Below, in pieces: positions 57,479 to 64,000 of a DNA stretch of 64,000 nt. Positions within the stretch are counted from its first letter, which is position 1; every line of letters starts with the position of its first letter. This DNA comes from Bathymodiolus brooksi (lineage: Eukaryota > Mollusca > Bivalvia > Mytilida > Modiolidae), in assembly GCA_963680875.1 (NCBI GenBank), contig OY804589.1, forward strand, positions 30,420,962-30,484,961, in the 5' to 3' direction. Under the pieces are notes generated by a model. The model did no database searches, was not told where the DNA came from, and was given only the letters and a program-made list of their open reading frames with translations. A program made the position numbers and the translations under genes.

Positions 57479-59910
57479 CAGTGTTCCAGCTAGACCAAAA
57501 TAGAAGGGCACTGCGCCCCGCCCCCGACATTTGCGCCCCTCTGTCCTTCTTCACCATCCCTTGCGCCCATCTGCCCTTTCTACCCTTCGCTTGCGCCCCT
57601 CTGCCCTTTTCATGCCGTACATGAATCCCAAACATGTACGCTTGTGTTGTCCACTCGTGACATTGTCTCAAAACTTGTCCAATTAATTTCCAATTAAATG
57701 TGCACAGGTGTTAAGGCATGGCAGGTGTAATGCTTTTCACAGGCACTCGAATTCCGGACCCCCTTTTTCCTCATTTGGTCCCTCCTACGATTATGGTATG
57801 GATCTTTGTCTGGAAGTATATCTTTGAGCCATTTATCCATATTTTACAACATTTCGTGTTACAACTCTCTCATTCTACTAACATTTGTTTCTAGGTCCAG
57901 CTGCCGTTTTACTTAAATAAACATAAAGGTAAGAAACAATCGTCAAAATACGAAGAGGCAATCCTCGCTTCGACTCGATAGTTTATAATAACACGACAGT
58001 TTTAAAAAGGACCTTCGCTTGTCCTCGTCTCAACAATGATTTCCCTTCATTCCTATCTAGTTTAAACGTACGAACAACACATATTTATTGACGAAATTCA
58101 AGTTTCTTCTCGACGACACATCCAACTTTCCTCCACTCGTGCCCATTCAGGAGGTCAACCGAGCATATTTTGTTTCGCGCTATTTCATTGGTCGGAAAGA
58201 TTTTCGGAACTTTTTTAGCTTGTTCTTCACTATGCAGGCCAATCCATTTCGTACCGACAGGCCCATTAAGCGTGAGTTTTAAATAAGAATAAAAGAATAT
58301 AAGTTTCAACAAAAATACTGTTATTTTGGCAAAACTTTCAAAGAACAAGCACGAGAAGTACACGTCAGATTAAATCTAGGACTCTGTTGATGACCATTTG
58401 TTTTCTTCTTTTTATTGGAAAAGGGTGGGGTGGGGGTGGGGAGAGTGGATGATGTTGTTAGGTATAGATTGGTTTGTTGTTGAAGATTCAAGCAGAAAAG
58501 CGAAGCTGGTTGTTTCCTTGTATGTTGTTGGATTTTGCTTTATGTACAATATACATGATGTACATTTACCCATATCCATTCTTTTTTTCAGGTAAATAAC
58601 ATAATTAGAACTTTTCATGAGTATCGCAACAAAGGTTGATCTTTAATTTTTTCTGTAGCTGAAAGAAATATAATAACAATTCTGGTTTGAACAACACACA
58701 CCTAAAATTGTGGATGTAAAAAAAAAGGGGGGTAATACTCACAAAAATGTTTTTGTACCTAGACACGTATTATTTTTGGGTCTAATGTACTCTTTTTTGT
58801 TGGGGGGGGGGGGGGGACACAATTTGTGTTGTATTTTTTTATTGGTTTATTGAAACATGAAGTACTAAAAATTCACACCTTCATGATTTGCTTATTTTAA
58901 CTGTTTAAATCAAAACTGGGCATCAGAAATTGCATTAAGAGGGTTTTTTTTTCTTGTTTTTTTTTATTATTTTATTTTGGGGGGCATTAATTATTTGGGA
59001 TGAGCCTAGGTGCAAAAATGTTGACCCTCCCGCATGCAAATTAAAGAATATTTTTTTTCTTTCCTATGTTTTTTACAAAGGCCAATACAGTTGTTGGGAT
59101 TTTACACGTATTTCCCTAAACAGAAAAGAAATACAAAGAGTAGTTCTAATCCCTTTAATGCAAAAATTTCTTTTGAGGCATATTTACATATACCTGTTTC
59201 TAAGGCAGATGAGGGGAATTTTGAAAGTTACAATTTACAAGGGGTTTACTTATGTACACTGTCTTTCTGTTGTTGCTGGGATAGGGGTTGAGAAGCGTTA
59301 ACTCATTTTTAATTTTTGACAAGCCTTAAAAGGAGATTTATTTCTTTCTTCAATGTATCCACTTGTCTCCAAACTGTACAGCATTGCTGTCATACAGCCT
59401 TTGAACACTGCAGAAGTTGAGAGACTTCTCTCAAGTTGCCTTAATCAAAACCAGCCACAGAGCTAACATTAAAACTTTAACACTTTCCAAAATTTTGAAC
59501 ATTAAGTACAACTGTGATCTGTACATTGTCAAAATTATACATGTATGAGACAAGTGTGTACATGCCTTTTTAAGCACAAAAACAGAAGACTTGTAATGAC
59601 AGTGTGACTTTTATTTTAGTTAAAATTGTATCTGGAACATTCATAACACTAATATTCTTTTTAGCACATGTCTTTTTATTGATCTTCAGATTTTAACGTG
59701 CATTTCTGTACATATGTAATAAAATATATATAAACAATGAGTCAAGTAGATGCATTGATGCAAAGAGCTGACAATGTAGTGCTGAAAGACATTTTTAATA
59801 TTAAGTAACCGAAAGTAACTAAATTGCCCTTTTTCTTAGATTTTGACGCGCTGCAGTGCCCTTTTTCCAAAGTCGCGCCTCTCTATTTTAAATTCCTAGC
59901 TGGAACACTG
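57479..59910 (+). mobile_element. 2.4-kb hAT-family transposon nested in the TIR element
   Basis: A 15-bp TIR, CAGTGTTCCAGCTAG, occurs at both ends. The target duplication CCATG lies at 57474-57478 and 59911-59915. GGGCACTG and GCGCC-type subterminal motifs are repeated near both ends. A hAT dimerisation-domain remnant lies near the right end, in + orientation. The central part has low-complexity runs (T, G) and no complete transposase. Confidence 0.85.
59356..59466 (+). pseudogene. hAT transposase C-terminal dimerisation fragment
   Basis: The frame reads YPLVSKLYSIAVIQPLN, then TAEVERLLSSCLNQNQ and a stop. The ...AVxxPxxxAEVERxxS pattern is the signature of the hAT C-terminal dimerisation domain. 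Upstream frames (for example 59034-59291) are not recognisable as the catalytic core. Confidence 0.75.
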
Positions 59911-60971
59911 CCATGGATTGTCATACAGTTGTGATAGAAGAAGGCTTAGTGGAAGAAAAGCTTGGGTGTCAACATTTTCTGACACTATTAGAAGGGGGGT
60001 CACATATGTTGCACAAAAGTGGAAAGGGGGGGTATTAAATTTTTTCCGGTCATTCAAAATAATTTGCCCCCCCCTGGAAATAGATAATGACCGGTCCCTA
60101 ATATATATATTATAGACAATAAAAATTACAGTGCATGTAATCGGACACGTTATTGTTTAATTCTGTCAGTTAAGTGAAGGTATTTATTTGTGTCCTTGCA
60201 ATAATTAATTTCTTCTTTTAATCAAAAGAAGAGCTTGAAGATACCATTGGGGGTAATCAGAATCCGTATATCGAAGAAGAACAGACAAAACAATGGCCAA
60301 AAGATACCATAGGGGTAATCAGAATCCGTATATCGAAGAAGAACAGACAACACAATGGCCAAAAGAAAAATAGTACAAATGACAAACAAAGATCTACAAA
60401 ACACACATATAAAACTAAAGATCGAGTAACACGAACACCACTAAAAACCGGGGGTGAACTCAGGTGGACCGAAGGTTAAGCAGCTCCCGCTCCACTAGTG
60501 ACACCCGTCAAGGATTTCTTTGTAAGGTATAGATTAATTATATAGAGAGTCAACACATGTAAAATTGTATTTGAAGAAGAGCTTGAAGATACCATAGGGG
60601 TAATCAGAATCTGTATATCGAAGAATAACAGACAAAACAATGGCCAAAATAGAAAAGTGCAAAAGGACAAACAAAGATCTACAAAACACACATATAAAAC
60701 TAAAGATCGAGTAACACGAACCCCACTAAAAACCGGGGGTGAACTCTGGTACCCCGAAGGGTATGCAGTTCCTACTCCACTAGTGACACCCGTCAAAGAT
60801 TTATTTTTAAGTCGACACATGTAAGATGTAAGTTGTTGTTAGCATGTGCTTGCATGAATATGGACGATGACCAAGTTAAAATAAGGAAAAAGGGTTAAAT
60901 AATAAAGAAATAAAGAAATTTCATTGAAAATAAGTATGCATACAGAAAGCTACGAAAAGGGGGGGGGGATT

Positions 60972-61221
60972 CCGTGAGTGAGTGAGTGATTCTTGTTTAA
61001 CGCCAATTCAGGAATTTTTTCAGCTATACCAAGGCGAGTACAAGTTAACTATCAATGAGATGAGATGATTATTCTTATTACGGGCCAACCAGTCGTTGCT
61101 CTTTCACCTTAATGCTGCCTGCTAGCGGAGAAGCAAATAGATTTTAGTTTGACCCGAGCGGGGCTGAAACCCACGGTCTACCACTCCACTCGAGACTCTA
61201 ACCATTACGCCAACGATGCGG
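60972..61221 (-). mobile_element. tRNA-derived SINE, type A (unit 3 copy)
   Basis: Same insertion as 6298 and 25651, with a larger internal deletion and a mutated B-box (GGGTTTCAGCCCC on the minus strand near 61160-61173). Confidence 0.85.
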
Positions 61222-61239
61222 TTCTTAAAAATATACGCG

Positions 61240-61440
61240 CCCTGCTTTGTAAATTACAAAAAGGATGCACTCGACTCAAAGCGCAACTGATAAAGTCTAC
61301 CAGTTGCCTGCACATGGTCAATGGTTCTCTACGAGTACTCCGGTTTTTTCGACCACTAAAACTGGTCGCCATGATATAGCTGAAATATTGCTGAAAGTGG
61401 CGTTAAGCACAATAAATCAATAAATCAAATCAATCTGAAA
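61240..61440 (+). mobile_element. 3' half of a type B SINE (unit 3 copy)
   Basis: CTTTGTAAATTACAAAAAGG, GATATAGCTGAAATATTGCT, GTGGCGTTAAGCACAATAAA. Confidence 0.8.
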
Positions 61441-62115
61441 AATATATGAACGAATACTTCGAATATATGACTGGGTATGCGGTTTTCATAGTGAGGGCAT
61501 ATATAAAAATGGGTGTGTTTTTAAACTCCAGCGTCACCACCTTAAACAATTTTACCTAAGGCTAACATATGTAACCCCCCCCCCCCCCTCCCCACACATG
61601 CACGAAACACCCCCTTTCCTAAACGATCCAGCGTCACCACCGTAGCCAATGTTACCTTAGGTTAAATTATGTATCCCCATTCACACCCCCACTCAAAAAC
61701 AATCAAGCTCACACAACACCTCGAGACCGACGACTAGCTATTCTTCCTGCTTTATAAGCTCGGTGCAAATATATTGTATATTCGCGGATAATGCACGTAT
61801 ATTCTATATATAAACGTCCTCATACAAGAACAGTTAGTTATATCTAGTAATGACTCAGCATCCTATGTTAACACAGTTCTCTATGGAAGATTTTTTTGCT
61901 AAACTTCCATGTATTAAAATCATGCAAACGGCATTTTTTTTAATTGTAGACTTGATTGAAAGTGTTTAATAACAAGCATTGTAATTGTTTAAGCTTCAGA
62001 ATCAAATGCATTGGTAACATCGAACAAAGCAATATTTCAAGATGGCTGCTCTTATGCATGTACATTATTACTTGCAATAGTTTATGTTCGATGTTTTCTT
62101 TTCAGAAACGTTGAC

Positions 62116-63816
62116 ATGGCAACAGCAACAACACAATGTTGCAACATCTGTGATCATGACAACGAATCTAAATTGGCGGCCACCTGGTGCCCGGAATGTG
62201 AGGATTTCCTGTGTACCGACTGTAACAGGCACCATGCCAGATCTTCATCAACCAAACAGCACATCGTAATTTCCATGGAAAATTACCAGAAATTACCCAG
62301 TTCTATTGTATCTATAAAGAACAGATGCAGCAAACATGGGAATAAGTACGAATTCTACTGCTCGGTTCATGACGTTCCTTGTTGCGTTATGTGCATAAGA
62401 GATGATCATCGCCATTGCCAAGAATTACGTCCCATTCTCGAGGTAACTAAACATGCCAAGTCATCGACGGTCATTGTGCACATAGAAAGAGATCTCGAAG
62501 ACATCGACGCCGCATTTGAAAAAATGAAGTCAGATATCACAAATAATATTACTGAAATTGATCAACAAAAAAGAAAATGTTTGTCCGATATATCAGACAT
62601 GCGCAAATCATTTAACGACCATTTAGATAAAATTGAAAAACAAACAGTTGAAGAGATGGTGGCAGTAGAACAAAATTTACAAGTACAATTAAAAAATGTA
62701 TTGGTTTCCATGGAAGCCAAAAGAACTGATTTTGATCATATCCGGCAACATGTGAATAAAGTAAAGAAATATGCCAGTGACCTCCAAACTTTCATAGGAG
62801 TGAACGAAATGACCAGTGTTGTGAATGGAGAAGTTAAGAAACAGAAAGGGGCATTTAATTATGACCTTTATGAACTGAAACTTGACTTTCCATCAGAATT
62901 GGAATCTTTTGTGAAAGATGTTTCTAAATTTGGTGTTGTATATGTTACAGAAAAGCATTGTTGTACCAGTCTTGTCAAAGAAGTTGAAATGCAAGCGCAG
63001 ATTCCACAGGAAAACAAGCTAGGTGTTATACCACAACTCACAAGGAAGACGACTGTTAATTTTCCAACTAAGTTTAAGGGGCGTGTCTGTATACACGGTT
63101 CTGACATATTACCGGATGGCAAACTTGTATTCGCTGAAGGAGAAGGCAAACGGTTGTTGATGTTTTCTAATAACGGAAATTACGAAAAAGACATTGTCCG
63201 GTTTTCAGGTAAACCGTTTGAAGTTTCATACACAGGAGAAAACATTGTAGCTGTTACAATTTACAACAAACATGAAATCGTATTTGTAAACGTCATTACA
63301 AACATCATTACAAACACGGTAGATATTGGCTATCATTGTTATGGAACCAATTTCAACATGAATCGTCTAGCTATTCGAGTAATACAACAACCTACATCAA
63401 GTCACATTGTATATTTAGATCCCAAAGGTAAATTGATTGATCGAGTTAATATTCCCAGTGCGAACTCAGCACACATATCATTGCGTGATGATACCATTAA
63501 GTGTACGGATTGGAAAGCCAATACGATTTACTCTTATACATTAACAGGACAACAGATTTGGACCTTCAAAGACGAAAACGTCTTACGAGTACCAGAGGGA
63601 ATTGCCTTAGATAAACATAGGAACGTTTATGTGGCTGGTAATGAGACAAACAACGTTGTTGTTCTTTCACCTGAAGGTAAAAACTGCAAAGAAATCTTAA
63701 CCCAAAGTGATGGGTTGAATAAACCGTATTCATTACGTATCAACATTGACCGTGACGAGCTCCTCGTATGTAATGAGAGGGGTCCAGCATTTCTTTTCTC
63801 GCTGCAATATATGTAA
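62116..63816 (+). CDS. RING-less B-box/coiled-coil/NHL-like propeller protein, copy 3
   Basis: Intact 566-aa frame from the first in-frame ATG (62116); upstream extension starts only at TTG. B-box 1 uses C9/C12, C25/C28, C33/C36 and H40/H49; B-box 2 uses C71/H74, C82/H85, C90/C93 and H98. Coiled coil at about 115-255. C-terminal propeller-like half with ILPDGKLVFAEGEGKRLLMF, GENIVAVTIYN, GIALDKHRNVYVAGNETN and SLRINIDRDELLVCNERG. It ends LQYM, two residues longer than copy 2. Compared with copy 2, changes are scattered with no frame damage, consistent with constraint, though I have not calculated rates. TTTTCTTTTCAG directly upstream suggests a 5' UTR intron. Likely a ubiquitin-pathway or innate-immune scaffold; without RING it probably needs a partner E3. 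Confidence 0.9.
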   Translation: MATATTQCCNICDHDNESKLAATWCPECEDFLCTDCNRHHARSSSTKQHIVISMENYQKLPSSIVSIKNRCSKHGNKYEFYCSVHDVPCCVMCIRDDHRHCQELRPILEVTKHAKSSTVIVHIERDLEDIDAAFEKMKSDITNNITEIDQQKRKCLSDISDMRKSFNDHLDKIEKQTVEEMVAVEQNLQVQLKNVLVSMEAKRTDFDHIRQHVNKVKKYASDLQTFIGVNEMTSVVNGEVKKQKGAFNYDLYELKLDFPSELESFVKDVSKFGVVYVTEKHCCTSLVKEVEMQAQIPQENKLGVIPQLTRKTTVNFPTKFKGRVCIHGSDILPDGKLVFAEGEGKRLLMFSNNGNYEKDIVRFSGKPFEVSYTGENIVAVTIYNKHEIVFVNVITNIITNTVDIGYHCYGTNFNMNRLAIRVIQQPTSSHIVYLDPKGKLIDRVNIPSANSAHISLRDDTIKCTDWKANTIYSYTLTGQQIWTFKDENVLRVPEGIALDKHRNVYVAGNETNNVVVLSPEGKNCKEILTQSDGLNKPYSLRINIDRDELLVCNERGPAFLFSLQYM

Positions 63817-63940
63817 TCAGTGCTACTGGACGTTACCAATGTTGACAGAGAACTAGTACAACTTATTGTAGTATTGGTGTAAAAGTATTTTACATTGTAG
63901 TTAATACTTGACAGTGATGTTGATGAGAACTTATATTATT

Positions 63941-63946
63941 AATAAA
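63941..63946 (+). terminator. Poly(A) signal AATAAA of gene copy 3
   Basis: AATAAA lies 125 bp after the stop, in the conserved 3' flank. The window ends inside this flank, so unit 3 continues to the right. Confidence 0.7.
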
Positions 63947-64000
63947 ACTAAGGTTCTCCTCCCCAGGAAAAGGTAACCTTTGCTGATTTTGACTATCCTG

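Larger units (their letters stand above)
55514..60098. mobile_element. 4.6-kb TIR DNA transposon, non-coding shell with nested elements
   Basis: The ends GGGACCAGTCATTATTTATC and the complement of GATAATGACCGGTCCC form a TIR of about 28-36 bp with mismatches. The 3-bp target duplication TAA lies at 55511-55513 and 60099-60101. Units 1 (5793 region) and 2 (25122 region) have the uninterrupted GATAATATATATATTA. Minus the nested hAT it is about 2.15 kb with no ORF. TAA plus GGG-ends would suit PIF/Harbinger-like transposition, but no transposase supports that. Confidence 0.9.
60102..61670 (+). repeat. Unit 3 flank, right of the insertion
   Basis: Continues the alignment with 5795-7074 and 25122-26350 (TATAGACAATAAAAATTACA, GTAATCGGACACGTTATTG). 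It contains two family C 3' ends in tandem (60225-60500 and 60565-60810); the first has a 67-bp internal duplication around AGAATCCGTATATCGAAGAA. A C-run lies at 61577-61590. Confidence 0.85.

Noticed and set aside
57432..57671. Minus-strand frame rich in Gly/Lys/Arg/Ala
   Set aside because: It is the translation of the GCGCCC-rich subterminal repeats of the hAT element.

Overview
The window is animal nuclear DNA, very probably from a bivalve mollusc (a mussel-like genome is my best guess). The reasons are AT-rich sequence, introns and AATAAA poly(A) signals, tRNA-headed SINEs whose 3' part carries the GATATAGCTGAAATATTGCT-type sequence I associate with mollusc genomes, many minisatellites, and RING-less B-box/NHL-like genes of a type expanded in bivalves. 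The species cannot be fixed from sequence alone. Nothing prokaryotic is present.

The backbone is a segmental-duplication series around one gene family. Three copies of a B-box/coiled-coil/beta-propeller gene lie on the + strand at 10503-12196, 26818-28512 and 62116-63816. They share kilobases of flank. Unit 1 is about 3470-17100, unit 2 about 24950-28850 and unit 3 about 53340-64000. Flank-only relics lie at about 590-2060 and 38220-38880. Copies 2 and 3 are open. Copy 1 has a one-base frameshift, a 5'-truncated LINE upstream (7088-10046) and a full-size 2A-bearing LINE (12283-16853) that cuts its coding region off from its poly(A) signal. Because the units are paralogous, several insertions can be read against an empty site: both LINEs (13- and 15-bp target duplications), a 4.6-kb terminal-inverted-repeat element (55514-60098, TAA duplication) carrying two nested hAT-like elements with 5-bp duplications, and a 117-bp hairpin element with a 9-bp duplication (55103-55219).

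Region by region: 1-590 holds two exon-like segments of a minus-strand gene running off the left edge. 590-7087 is duplicated flank, SINEs and tandem repeats. 7088-17100 is LINE, gene copy 1, LINE. 17.2-24.9 kb holds a 34-bp minisatellite, a block with a decayed 2A-like motif, a 2.9-kb internally repetitive element and tRNA-like repeats. 24.95-28.85 kb is unit 2. 29-46.5 kb is repeat-dominated: 60-bp minisatellites, fragments of a minus-oriented reverse-transcriptase element, a DIRS-like RNase H relic at 37.2-38.2 kb and several SINE families. 46.86-47.99 kb holds the last two exons of a host gene with a lysine-rich C-terminus. 48-53.8 kb is minisatellites, one grown from a SINE tail. 53.8-64 kb is unit 3.

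Functionally, only the B-box genes (probably innate-immune or ubiquitin-pathway scaffolds) and the lysine-rich gene (possibly nucleolar) look like host genes. Nearly all the rest is mobile or tandemly repeated DNA. Many single-ORF stretches start at TTG or GTG and are chance or transposon-derived, so I placed starts at the first in-frame ATG.
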